Shown: in pieces, positions 51,973 through 63,601 of the stretch
Layout: each line of letters starts with the position of its first letter
How positions within the stretch are numbered: position 1 is the first letter of the stretch
Assembly: GCA_004194705.1 (NCBI GenBank)
Contig: SADC01001025.1
Coordinates: forward strand, 310,001 to 374,000
DNA from: Ditylenchus dipsaci
Taxonomy: Eukaryota; Nematoda; Chromadorea; Rhabditida; Anguinidae
Direction of reading: 5' to 3'
DNA: 64,000 bases
Notes under the pieces: generated by a model
What the model was told of the DNA's origin: nothing
Seen by the model: the letters and a program-made list of their open reading frames with translations, nothing else
Databases searched by the model: none
Position numbers and translations under genes: made by a program

Positions 51973-52217
51973 ACCGTAAATCCTCTAATATAAAACCCCC
52001 CCCCCTAAATTCAAAAAACGTGTTTGTGGCATTGTGTTTTTGACCTACCATTGAAGATCGCTCTCGGGCAAATTACCACCTATTTTGTAGCTCATCTCAC
52101 TAGCTACAAGATGAGTGGTAACTTGTATAAGAGAATTCTTCAAAAAACGGGTCGAAAATACAATGCCAAGAACATGATTTTGAATCACAGGGGGTCTTAT
52201 ATTAGAGGATTTACGGT
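51973..52217. mobile_element. TA-flanked MITE with CCGTAAATCCTCTAATATAA ends
   Basis: CCGTAAATCCTCTAATATAA left and its inverse right, TA on both sides. The centre (52060-52130) is a smaller palindrome, GGCAAATTACCACCTATTTT, also seen at 59810-59875. Related in its ends to the CCGTATTTCCTC element. Confidence 0.65.
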
Positions 52218-53766
52218 AACCAGGGGTGGACACGGGCCGGCCTGGCTTTTGACGGCCCGGGCCGTACTCTCATACCCCCCCCCCCCGGGCCGGGCTGAAA
52301 AAAACGGCCAGGCTTAGGCCCGAAGCCCGGTAATAATTGAAAGTTGACTTATCACGAGAGTTGACTGTATTAATTGATAGTCAATTAACACTTCTGCATA
52401 AAAGTTTATTTTAAAAAACTTCAAACCAGGCGCGAAGCTCGAAAAAATTTTAGTCGGGCTTCGGGCTTAAGCCCGGCTCGGCCAACTTTCTTGCTCTGCC
52501 TTATAAATCGTTTTCTTCTGAACTGAAGTGGGATAAAAAAATAAAAAATCAATTTTCTGTGTTCTCTAAATAATACTTTTGTGGAGATTTCCGAAAAAAT
52601 CGGGAATCGACCGGGTAAAGGGCTACCTATAGGGTTGTCGAGCACTCGAAATTTTCGAGTACTCGACTCGAAATCTTATCAAAACTCGAAATTTTCGAGT
52701 CGAGTACTCGACTCGGTATTCGAAACTCGAAATTTTCGAGTACTCGACTCGATACTCGAACCTGAAAAATGTCGAATATTACTCGAAATTACTCGATTTC
52801 GAGTAGAATTTTGTCGAAATTTTGTTAAAAATTTAATCATTTGAAGTTGTTAAGGCATAATAAGGGTGTACCGAAGAATTTAAAAAAAATATTTGTTAAA
52901 CGGCACATTTGCTAAAAAAACTTTTTGCTAAAAAATTTTTTTGCTAAGGCACATTTGCTAAAATTTCTTTTGCTAAAGTCACATTTGCTAAAAAAATTTT
53001 GCTAAAGGCATATTTACTAAAATTTCTTTTGTTAACGCGGTTTTGTGGTTCTTATTGCGTCAAAGACACTATCATTCCAACTTTTTTCCTCTTTTTACCT
53101 TTCTCTTCAAGTTTTGGGTGGTTTTGTAAATTTTTAAGTTTTTTTCGAAATTTTTCAAATTGCGTCTGAATCATCCCAAATTTTTAGGCCATCCATGATT
53201 TACCTCATACCATCCCAAACTGCTGAAACCACTTCGAGAAAACCCATGACCATGAATCGAGGTCTTCTACTAGGGACTGATTGCACCCAGAGGGGTTTGA
53301 TCCAGCAACCTTGATAATGAGTATGTGGACCTCTACGCTACTCAAACACTCAAAATTATAATAAAAAATAAGGTATGCGCCCATGTGGATTCGAACCATC
53401 AACGTCTACATCAAGCCTTAGAATCGCTCAGAACTTCATCCAGGGTGACCAGGTAAAACCAAGTGGATCAAAATTTTGGTAAAGGGACGTTTCGTCCTTT
53501 TTTTCAAATGAAAAAAAAGGACGAAACGTTTCGTACTTTTTTTTTCATTGTAAGATTGCCTTGGTCCCCCCTGTTGTTTTTTAGAAAATTTTTAGATTGT
53601 GTCCGAACCACCCCAAACCACTCAAAACCACCTCAAGCCACCCAAAACATCCAAAAATGGCCAAAAGCACCCAACACACCCAAAGCCAACCAAAACCACC
53701 CTAAACCATCCAAAACTACTCCAAATAAAAGTTTTGCGGAATTGAAATTTTTCAGTCTGAATCAAT

Positions 53767-54090
53767 GTAACCAAGTGGTCGTCCACTAGGATCAAATTTT
53801 TTTTTACGTTTTTCATATTCCAAAACCTGATTTCTGGACTGATTCGGGCCGCTGAAGATGGTTTGATAGTGGTAAAATGTCGCTTTCTCGGGTATTTTTT
53901 GAGTATTGGGCAATAATTGGTTTTACCAAAATCAATTATTGCCCAAAACTCAAAAAATACCCGAGAAAACGGCATTTTACCACTATCAAATCATCTTCAG
54001 CGGGCCCGAATCAGTCCAAAAAACAGGTTTTGGAATATGAAAAACGTAAAATTTTTTTGATCCAAGTGGACGACCACTTGGTTTGGTTGG
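53767..54090. repeat. CCAAGTGGTCG palindromic MITE, copy 4
   Basis: AACCAAGTGGTCGTCCACTA ... GACGACCACTTGGTTTGG, inside the foldback 52864-54682. Solo ends lie near 53456, 54270 and 30385. Confidence 0.65.
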
Positions 54091-54304
54091 TTCGGACTAA
54101 AAAACTTGAATTCCCTCCAAAATTTTCAAAATTCTGACTAGGAAATGACCAGGCACAAACTCTTGTGGTTGCAGTATAGAATCCCCCCCCCACGCGCAGT
54201 GATATCATTGGCCCGTAATCAGTACCAGTAATTATAAGCCCGTGACCCTAGAAAGGAAAATTTTTTTGTTCCAAGTGGTCGACCACTTGGTTTGGTCACA
54301 CTGG

Positions 54305-54372
54305 ATGAAGTTCTTAGCGATCCTGAGGGTTGATATAGAGGTTGCTGTTCGAATCCACCTGGGCGCATACCT
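54305..54372 (+). repeat. tRNA-like B-box segment
   Basis: AGGGTTGATATAGAGGTTGC then GTTCGAATCCACCTGGGCGC. Close relatives at 27305-27362 (GGTTCGAACCCACCTGG) and, inverted, at 53370-53450. Confidence 0.5.
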
Positions 54373-54789
54373 TTTTTACCATAATTTTAGATATAGAAAG
54401 ACAAGCGTTTGACTTGGTCACAGGTTCGGTTCCAAGTACCTCCATTTCCTAAACACCCTACGGTCATATTTGTGACACAAAAGGGACCAGAAAAGGCCTT
54501 TACCAAAATTTCATTAGCAAATTGCCTTTAGCAAAAAAAATTTAGCAAATGTGACTTTAGCAAAAGAAATTTTAGCAAATGTGCCTTTAGCAAAAAAATT
54601 TTTAGCAAAAAGTTTTTTAGCAAAAGTTTTTTTAGCAAATGTGCCGTTTAGCAAATATTTTTTTTAATTCTTCGGTACACCCGCATAATAAAGCCATAAA
54701 AACGAAAAAATTTGGTCCTTGAGCACATTTTTGACTATTAAATTCTATATTTCGAACTCAAAATTTTTGTTTACTACTCATTTGCGCAA

Positions 54790-55030
54790 ATTTTTTAAAG
54801 TTACAGGTTCGAATCCTAGTGGTAGTAGAATTTTTTTTGAATAACAACCATAAACTAGTTTTTATAAGACCAGTAAACCTCAGGTTGGATAGGAGGTTGA
54901 CCTGGTACTTCTTTTGAATAGGCATTCACCTCGAAAATCCGATATTTTGGATTAAACTGAAAGTAATTAAAAATCAATGTACCCTATCCAGAATCGTGTC
55001 CTGAACACGGTTTGTTAAGACCAAAATGCT
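54790..55030 (+). repeat. B-box repeat, second copy
   Basis: TTACAGGTTCGAATCCTAGT (consensus B box) with the same body as 12090-12310, ending GTGTCCTGAACACGG. Upstream CTACTCATTTGCGCAAAT also occurs inverted at 56150-56195. Confidence 0.5.
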
Positions 55031-55361
55031 GTTTTAACCAACTGGAATGTCAATACCGTGGGTAGTTACCCACTTTAAGGTGGTCGACCTTAAACTTTTG
55101 TGGATTATTCAGAGTAAGCAAACAAATTTTGCATGCCAAATCAGTCCAGAAAAAAGGTTTTGGAACATTAAAAACGTAAAAAAATTTTTGATCCAAGTAG
55201 ACGACCACTTGGTTTTGTTATACCCAGGTGGTCGTACCCAGGTTGAAGAACTCAGGTAAAACTCCCGGGTAGTAATATTTTCGTTTTGTAAAGAACTTAA
55301 AATTTAAACTGTTTTTCTATGATCCAACTTCAGTTCCACTGAATAATCTACGCACCAACTA

Positions 55362-55682
55362 AACCAAGTGGTCGTCCTCTTGGATCAAAAAATCTTACAT
55401 TTTTCATGTTCCAAAAATTGTTTTTTTGACTAATTCAGGCATGCTGGAAATAGTTTGATAGTTGTGAAATGCCGTTTTTTTCGAGTATTTTTTGAGTATT
55501 CGGCAATAATTAATTTTACCAAAACTGGATTTTACCAAAACTAAAGAAATATCCTACAAAACGGTATTTTACCACTATCAAACCATCTTCAGCATACCCG
55601 AATTAGTCCAGAAAACAGGTTTTGGAGCATGAAAAAATTTAAAAATAATTTTTGCTCCAATTGGACGACCACTTGGTTTTGT
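55362..55682. repeat. CCAAGTGGTCG palindromic MITE, copy 5
   Basis: AACCAAGTGGTCGTCCTCTT ... GACGACCACTTGGTTTTG. Another partial copy ends at 55795, followed by the same GAGAGTGAGAGT repeat that follows copy 2. Confidence 0.65.
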
Positions 55683-56202
55683 TGTACCCAGGTAGTCGTA
55701 CCCAGGTTGGAAAACTCAGGTAGTACTGGACCCTAAGACCCGAAAAAGTAAAAAAAAATTTTTGCTCCAAGAGGACGACCACTTGGTTTGGTCGGTTAAG
55801 ACTAAAAAATTTAAATTCCAGCAAAATTTTCACTGAAAGTGAGAGTGAGAGTCAAAAAAGTCATTGGGTACACTGAAAGTGAGAGTGCGAGTGAAAGTAA
55901 GACTGAGAGGCAAATTTTTCTATTGGTACAACACTGAGGTCGAGAGTGAAAGGCAGAGTGAGAGTGAAAGGAGAAACCGCTAATTGGATACGTGGCTTTA
56001 CAGGACACGAAACTACTACATGACTGGAGTTTCTATTTCAAATCGTGTTCAGGACACGATTCTGAATAGGGTATGATACCTTCAAAGTTATTCCAGTGAA
56101 GAAAAAATAATTTCTGCTACCACCGGGATTCGAACCTGTAACTTCAAAAAATTTGCGCAAATGAGTTTGCGCAAATGAGTTTTGCGCAAATGAGTAGTAC
56201 AG

Positions 56203-57933
56203 CAGGCCTGTGCACGGGCCGGCCCGGCCCGGGCTGTGATTTTTGAGGCCCGGGCCGGGCCGGGCCCAACTTTCGAAATTGCTTACGGCCGGACCGGGCC
56301 GGGCTCGAAAATCGACGGGCCGGGCCGGCCCGGAATTTATTAATCTTAAATATACCTTATCAAATCCAATTTTAAAAAAAAATTTTTTAGTCTTGTATCA
56401 AAATGTAGTCACGGATTTCGGGTTTTCAACAATTTGTTGACTGACTTACTGGAATTTTCAAAAGTTTGAAGAAAGTTCTGTTCATACAAAGACTTGTTTT
56501 TGAAACTTTTTTGAAATCGCATTGAATCAATTAATGGCTTGTTAGAAAGCTTAAATCCAGGGCTATGTAATAGTGTGAAATTTTTAGAAATAAAAATTCG
56601 AAACAAGTCAAAAAAGTTCCTGGGGCCGTAGTAACAATCGCGGTAACAACTAAAAGTAACGTGGCTAAAAGTAAAATATCTCAAAGCAGCTTTTTGCAAA
56701 CAAAAATGAACAAGTTTTATCTTCAGATTTACTTACAATCATTTGAATCACTCATCCGTGATCGCAGCTAGCACTTAACACGTAAAATACCGGTTGTTAC
56801 ATTGGTTTATTTCGATGCAGAGTTTAACGCTGAGCACGCATGTGTTATTAGTTTTTCAAAATTCGCACTAAGAATATGAGAAACGGCCCATTTTTGAAAC
56901 CTTGTTTTTCGCGTTTTAAGCTATCGTTAATTTTCATTTTTCTTATGATTCTATAAATTTTTGTATTGTTTTTTATACCGTCGGAAAGCCAGAATTAGAG
57001 CTTTCTAACTGTATATCACACTGCCAAAAATAATTCTGAAATATTGTACTACAGCAAAAAGAATGATTTTCGCCACTTTTTGTAAACGTATTTTTTTGAA
57101 TAAAAAGTCAAAATTTTTCGCGATTCCAAAATCCTTACGGCTCTACTATAGCGCAAAAGACAGAGCAATTAAATGGAACATTCTTGTGCAAAAAAATAAA
57201 GTAAAACATGGCAGAAAACAGACTTTCTTAGTGTTTAACAAGACTATCAAAAAAGTTCGAAAACGATTTTTACGTAAAACTTAAATTTCGCTGTAGAAAC
57301 CTAGATTTTTGACATCGGATTCATGTTTAGCATGGTCAATTTGCTTATGGAACTGCCCTCAAAGCTTACAACTTGCTGTGAAATTTCAAATTCCGCTCAA
57401 GACAAAAAAAAGTGAGGCTAAAAATAGAATTTATCGTACAGGGTTGAACTGATTACTATTAAGCTTGTTTAGGTTTTTTTCGTTTAGGTAATTCTGAAGA
57501 TACATCTTGTCTATTTTTGTTTGCAAAAAACTGTTTTGCAAAAAGTGGACTGAATCCCGAGATATTTCACTCCTGACTTGGAAACTGAGTATTTTAAGGA
57601 ATAAAATTAGGTACAGCGATGAGTCAATTGATGAAAAAGAGTAGAGAAACTTTTTTACATAATCAATATTTCTCTATTTGTGTTAGAAAATAAATAATAG
57701 AAAAAATATTGCGTTTCGAGTGATGTTGAATAATAAAGTCTCCCACTCTATTTTTTGCTTGATTTTTTGAATATGTTAGAAATTGCACTGACAGTTGACT
57801 ATACTACGGCCAGCCCGGCCCGGCCCGGGCCGGGCCGAAAAAAAAATTAGGTTCGGGCCGGGCTGGGCCGGGCCCAAAAAAAAATGTCCGGGCCGGGCCG
57901 GGCCGCGAAAAAGTGGGCCCGTGCATAGGCCTG
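56203..57933. mobile_element. hAT-like element with CAGGCCTGTGCACGGGCC ends
   Basis: 8-bp duplication TAGTACAG (56195-56202, 57934-57941). Arms are GGCCCGGGCC-rich arrays (56203-56335 and 57805-57933), inverted. The duplication overlaps the first three bases of the pogo-like element 57939-58124, so this one inserted into that one. A related solo arm is at 52220-52330. Interior 56340-57800 is AT-rich with no identifiable gene; 56520-56600 resembles the palindrome at 1265-1712. Confidence 0.82.
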
Positions 57934-57938
57934 TAGTA

Positions 57939-58124
57939 CAGTCAACTCTCGATTTAACGAAACCCTGATTTAACGAAACTCTTGATTTAACGAACTTTTT
58001 TTTGGTGCCTATTTGGCCAGCGATTAAATAAAATGACTAAAATAAGCTCTCGATTTAACGAAACTCTCGATTCAACGAACATTTTTGCCGGTCCCTAGAG
58101 GTTCGTTAAATCGAGAGTTGACTG
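57939..58124. mobile_element. pogo/Tigger-like MITE, 186 bp
   Basis: Ends CAGTCAACTCTCGATTTAAC and GTTAAATCGAGAGTTGACTG with flanking TA. Interior repeats CTCGATTTAACGAA. This terminal sequence type is characteristic of the pogo/Tigger branch of Tc1-mariner. Confidence 0.8.
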
Positions 58125-58521
58125 TAATGAAATTTTCGAGTACTTGACTCGATGCTCGAAACTCGAAATTTTCGAGTACTCGACTCGACTCGATACTCGA
58201 AACTCGAAAAATATCGAATAGTACTCGAAATTACTCGATTTCGAGTACTCGACTCGACAACCCTAGCTACCTACACAAAATTTTCGAAAAATACCCAATA
58301 CTTTTGAGACACCCGTACATGTTGGAACATAGGACATATGATATATGACATATGATATGTACATCTTGTAAGTCCTAGCGCACATTGTGAAACAGGTATT
58401 CATAATGGGGTCCAGTAACCATGAAAACTTTACTTTCCATCCTATTTTTATAGTCTCTATAGTTTACCGACCCAGATTTTGCTGCAAATGCCATCTCTCT
58501 CTAACTACTATTTTATTTTAG

Positions 58522-60244
58522 TTCCGCCTTCGATATACCTCGATGGTAACTTCTTGCATGGTTACGAGCATTTGATTGGTGGTCTTTGTGGTGGAGTTGC
58601 AAGCACTATGACATGCCATCCTTTCGACTTGCTCAAGATCAGATATTCAGGTTAGTTTGATTTCCAGTAGGTAAAATTCATATCCCTTGTACTCACCTAT
58701 AATTTGAAAACGTTCCACGTGGTTACTTACCAACTGTATATTTAGCTAATGAAGGAAGTCTAATTCGTCCCAAATACAATGGATATATACATGCAGTTCG
58801 ATCTATTCTTAAGGCAAGCGGATTCCGTGGGCTATATCAAGGTATATTTCAGAGTAACTGAAATAACTTAAATATTTTTAAGGGTTATCGCCATCCATAA
58901 TTGGAGCGCCAGTCAGTTGGGGCATGTATTTTCATCTGTATGTTATTTTTTTAGCATAGTCAGTATGCAGTGTTTTATACAGGCACTTTTTCTTAGACTT
59001 TATTATTTTAGGTACCACAAAGTACGTGCTCAGACCGAAATCTTCCCGGCTGTATTCGCAAACAATCTCTTGGCTGGATCTGTCACAGGAGGCATCGTAC
59101 TTGCTGTAATTTTTTAAACTTTTTTCGTTGCATAACTAAATTTTTATTGAATTTAGATAACAAATCCAATGTGGGTGTGCAAAACAAGGCTCTGTCTGCA
59201 ATACGAAACCAGTCAAAAGAAGCAGTATGCCGGTCTGAGGATTGCTTTCGCAAATCTACATGTACTAAATTTTATAAACAATAGCTCTGGTGTGCTTACT
59301 CATTGAATTATAGGAAAGAGGGTTTTGGAGGATTTTACAGGGTATGTAATTAAACTTGTGTATCTTTAAATAATTGTTTTTAGGGATTCATTCCGGGTCT
59401 TATGGGGACTACTAATGGAGCTATACAATTTGCGATGTTAGTATTTTTGGAAATTTTTTTGCAAGATAAATCATTAATCACATATTGTAATCGGTTTCAG
59501 CTATAATCAAATGAAAGACGTTCGATGCAAATACCTTAATCTAGAGCAGGATTCCGAGCTGGTAAACGCGTTCATGTCAATATTTTCATGTATGTAAAGT
59601 GTATTTTAGGCCACTTTTGACTACTTGCTGTTTTCTGCCATGTCTAAGATCTCGTCTACAGTGCTCACATTTCCTTATCAAGTCCTGAGAACAAGACTGC
59701 AGGTACTTTTTTGCAAGCTTTTTTCTGCGTAATCATTTCGCCGTTGAGATCATTTTGCCAATGGTTTGTTTTCGCCGTTAGCGTATCTCCTCGAGTACTC
59801 TTATTCTTTTATCAGGCAAATTACCACTCATTTTGTAGTTAATGTGATGAGATACAAAATGAGTCGTAATTTGCCTGACAGACGAATAAGAGTATCTGAG
59901 AAAAGAAGCCATTGGCAAAAACATACCATTGATCTCATTGGCGAAAGTTTCACTGGCGAAACGATCATGCCCCTTCTTTATAGGTTGATGGTTTTTAGGA
60001 CCAACATGCCAGCTACAATGGAGTTGTCGACTGTGCCACGAAAACATTTAGGCGCGAAGGGATGGGAGGTAATTTTTTTCGGACTGAAAGACTAATAGAA
60101 AGTTAATATTTGGAGTGAAGCTTTACTGGAGTATCTTCGACTGTTATTTCAGGTTTATACAAAGGCATGTGGGTCGCTATCTTGAAACAGCTTCCAAACG
60201 GTGTCGTCACATATGTCGTCTACGAAAAGTCAGGCATCTGCTAG
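58522..60244 (+). CDS. SLC25A32: SLC25A32-type mitochondrial folate/FAD carrier (5' incomplete)
   Basis: Inner-membrane six-helix carrier. Exons: 58522-58650, 58746-58841, 58883-58937, 59012-59105, 59157-59261, 59314-59341, 59384-59436, 59501-59561, 59610-59702, 59999-60068, 60153-60244 (TAG). The three carrier signatures are seen as HPFDLLKIR, NPMWVCKTRL and FPYQVLRTRLQ. The Trp in the second and PYQ in the third replace the usual acidic residues; from family knowledge this marks the SLC25A32/FLX1 folate-FAD subgroup. Helix and loop text such as PKYNG, GFRGLYQG, GFIPGLMGTTNGAIQF and DQHASYNGVVD fits. The first exon (phase 1, with the ATG) was not found upstream. Exon 6 joins out of phase by one base, so its acceptor is wrong or a base is lost or gained. 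An AATAAA lies at 60330-60335. Confidence 0.88.
59715..59990. repeat. Palindromic MITE in the carrier gene intron
   Basis: Outer arms around CATTTTGCCAATGG / CCATTGGCAAAAAC and CGCCGTTGAGATCA / TGATCTCATTGGCG; inner palindrome CAGGCAAATTACCACTCATT. Separates exons 59610-59702 and 59999-60068. Confidence 0.65.
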
Positions 60245-61048
60245 AAAATAGCTAAAGCATGCGAATGCAATATTATTGAATAGCTCTGCTCTTTATTTGT
60301 AAAACTGTTTGTCTGCTCGATTAGGCATAAATAAATTTTATACGTATTTTATTACTAGGTTGTTGGTTTAATTAAGGTCTGGGGATCTGAAAGCTTCTAG
60401 CAATTTGATTTTCAGCCTTATTCAAAATTAAGTAATTGACCGCACAACAACCAGCCCAGGGTTCATAGGTCCCTTTGTTCCCCGAATATTAGCGCGTTTT
60501 CACCTTATACCAATTTCTTAGGGCGCAACAAATACAAAGAGTCAATAGAAAGGGCGGTTGTTTTTGAAATTATTTTTACGATTCTTAAAATTTGAAAAAA
60601 CCCATGTGGTTCTATTACAGGATACAAGGGTCAGCAGGCACCTGACGGCGCTTATACAGACATTTTTGCAACAGACAATACCTGATTTCTGACAACGAAA
60701 TCATGCTAAGAGTGCTCGACTTGCTTATACAGTCAAACCTCGATACTGTGGCCACCACCTCAAGTTCGTTCACCTAGGGTCCGACATTTTTTTTAACCCC
60801 ATTTTTGAAAATATTTATCGATTCTGTTTTGACAGTCTGGTCGAAAAATCGTAAGGATCTCAATTTTGACGAACGTTTTTTTTAATAAATAAAAGTTTTC
60901 GCATTTAAAAAGCAAAACCTCGATATAGTGGCCAGTGCCAGCCTTAAAAAATTAGAGAATTTATTTTTTAATTTTTATTTATTTTTATTTATTTTTTATT
61001 TTTTTGTTTTTTTTTTATTTTTTTATTTTTAAATGCAAAAACTACTTA

Positions 61049-63601
61049 CCGTATATACTCTATTAATCAGGCATGCCGGATTATTTTCAACCCTCTCAAA
61101 ATCGGGAGAATTTTGAGTTGATCTCGAAATTTTTGGGTGTATACCCAAAATCTAAAAAGCGGAATCAGTAGAGCTCGTGGGAGTTAAGAAAATGCATTAA
61201 AGGGGCATGCTCGCGCCCGATGGAATATTCTTTCATTTCAAATTGGCGGTACCAGGCACGCCAGAGATTTTGAATTCAAATTCAAATTTTCAAATCATTT
61301 TGAGTTCTGTGCTTTATCTTTCGTGACTTGTCGGTGATTTTGCTCTCATTTACGCTTGATTTTCTTACTGACTGACTGTTTTGGTTTTAGCGTCAAAGAG
61401 TCTCGTGTGCTCAGGTGGTAATTTTCGCGCATGCTCACGTTCTTCCATCGATCTTGCTGCTTGTATTAGATAAGTTTTATTTATTTTGTGCGCCGTCATT
61501 TTCTTTTCCCTTGTTCTGTCTTTCAGGTGTCTATTTGGAGGTCTCAAGAGCGAAGGATATCAGCAGTGGTTATATTATGATTTTAGGTTCTCTCCTCAGG
61601 TATTATTAGACGTTTTTATACAAATCACGCTGCGACTGCATATATCCTGTCAAAGTCCATTAAAAGTAAATAAATATAGCAGGCAACCATTTACGTAGTG
61701 ATTTTTGACTTTGTCAGCCTGTATACGGTCGAAGTGTCACTTTCTATGTGCCTTCTGCTCCATTCCATGGCAGTATGGCTAGGCCCTTGTAACATATCTG
61801 TCGGAGCGCGTCAACTTCTCTGAAGAGGCTGCCTAGCGAAAGTGTTCATTCCGCTGGGCTTTTTACCGCTAATTTTCAGGTTCGATCGACAATTGGGACC
61901 TTCGTAGCATTTTTACTAGCATCACATACAGAAAACGATTAGACAGCAGTCAATTGATTTATCAACAACGCTTCCATTGCATCGAACAACAATCAGCTGG
62001 GTCATCATTTACTACAAATTGATCTTTCTTGGTATTTTTTCTGGCTTGCCTCCACGAATTCTTTCAGCTCCGATGCTACCGTTCAACTTGTTCTTACTTG
62101 ACATATGACGAATGTTCAATATGTGCCGATGATACCTCAGGGTGGATGTACTTTTAAAATGATTTGTACTTTTCTTGGGAACCTGGGACCATATTATCAA
62201 AGTGTTTTTTTTTGCTTCAAAATGGTAAATAAGCACTGGATGAAAGATCTTTTTTTCCTTCAAAAAAGTACGTCAAAGTTTACTTTTTTCTGTAACGTCC
62301 GTTCCGCTCCTGAATACGACTCATCGTCAGGATGTTCCAACGAGTCACGACCAATCAACAATCCAATCGATTGCAACTTTCGTCGTCTAGTGGACGTCCT
62401 CTAATTTAGGGGAGTCTACAGTACACCAAAAAACAGCTTTGATTCTTAGAAGGATATTCGAAATGCTGAAACATGCTTATTACGATCAGAGTAAAAAAAA
62501 ACTGTCGGATTTTGGCTCCAAAGTCAGAAAACACAAGTCTATTTGTCAAAGTATTAGCAATCCCTAATGAGGTATCATCGGCAGAGACCTCTACATCCCT
62601 TTCTCCTCTTCCAAAACAAACTGTTCTTAGCATCGAGCAGTCAGAATGTTACGGTTTTTCATTTAGCCAAGAAATACAACAGTGATGATAACCCACCTGC
62701 ATTGAGAGCGAAAGGATCATACTCTTTTTGCAGTAAATCGAATTGATCTGTGTCTTTTCCTCCTTTCTGTGAGATGCTACAAAGACGTAAAGATGTGCCC
62801 CAATTGTCGATCGAACCTGAAAATTAGCGGTAAAAAGCCAGCGGAATGAACACTTTCGCTAGGCAGCCTCTTCAGAGAAGTTGACGCGCTCCGACAGATA
62901 TGTTACAAGGGCCTAGCCATACTGCCATGGAATGGAGCACGAAGGCACATAGAAAGTGACACTTCGACCGTATACAGGCTGACAAAGTCAAAAATCACTA
63001 CGTAAATGGTTGCCTGCTATATTTATTTACTTTTATAATGGACTTTGACAGGATATATGCAGTCGCAGCGTGATTTGTATAAAAACGTCTAATAATACCT
63101 GAGGAGAGAACCTAAAATCATAAATATAACCACTGCTGATATCCTTCGCTCTTGAGACTCCAAATAGACACCTGAAAGACAGAACAAGGGAAAAGAAAAT
63201 GACGGCGCACAAAATAAATAAAACTTATCTAATACAAGCAGCAAGATCGATGGAAGAACGTGAGCATGCGCGAAATTACCACCTGAGCACACGAGACTCT
63301 TTGACGCTAAAACCAAAACAGTCAGTCAGTAAGAAAATCAAGCGTAAAATGAGAGCAAAAATCACCGACAAGTCACGAAAGATAAAGCACAGAACTCAAA
63401 TGATTTGAAAATTTGAATTTGAAATTCAAAATCTCTGGCGTGCCTGGTACCCGCCAATTTGAAATGAAAGAATTATTCCATCGGGCGCGAGCATGCCCCT
63501 TTAAACAGTTTGCAAAATGTTTTCCCTGGACTGAGATATAGGTCCTCAAAGTCGAGGGGGCCGGATTATTAGAGGGTGCCGGATTAATAGAGTATATACG
63601 G
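61049..63601. mobile_element. TA-flanked element with CCGTATATACTCTATTAATC ends
   Basis: Inverted ends CCGTATATACTCTATTAATC and GGATTAATAGAGTATATACGG with flanking TA. Short arms (about 120 bp) around the TTAA palindrome. Ends resemble those of the CCGTATTTCCTC element; truncated relatives are near 375-420 and 19610-19650. Confidence 0.7.
61201..63500. mobile_element. TTAA-flanked giant palindrome, 2.3 kb, about 700-bp arms
   Basis: TTAA at 61197-61200 and 63501-63504; ends AGGGGCATGCTCGCGCCCGA and inverse. Arms 61201-61902 and 62798-63500 are nearly identical inverted copies, with about 0.9 kb of unique spacer. Paired open frames in the arms (for example the mirror images of FYLFCAPSFSFPLFCLSGVY) are the same sequence twice. 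Part of each arm (GTAACATATCTGTCGGAGCG) resembles 24690-24770 and 30960-31040. The TTAA duplication suggests piggyBac-type mobilisation. Confidence 0.78.

Larger units (their letters stand above)
52864..54682. mobile_element. Foldback element, GCTAAAGGCACATTT unit, 1.8 kb
   Basis: Perfect 9-bp duplication GCATAATAA (52855-52863, 54683-54691). Ends GGGTGTACCGAAGAATT both sides. Arms (to about 53040; from about 54500) are inverted arrays of TTTGCTAAAxxCACATTTGC units. The interior has a CCAAGTGGTCG palindrome (53767-54090) and tRNA-like B-box segments (53290-53460 inverted, 54305-54372). Lies inside the hAT-like element 52630-58265. Confidence 0.9.
52630..58265. mobile_element. hAT-like element with TAGGGTTGTCGAG ends, 5.6 kb with nested insertions
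   Basis: 8-bp duplication GCTACCTA (52622-52629, 58266-58273). Arms TAGGGTTGTCGAGCACTCGA with repeated ACTCGAAATTTTCGAGT units at 52630-52815 and inverted at 58130-58265. Inside lie the foldback 52864-54682, palindromes at 55362-55682, the hAT-like 56203-57933 and the pogo-like 57939-58124. No transposase seen. Confidence 0.85.
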
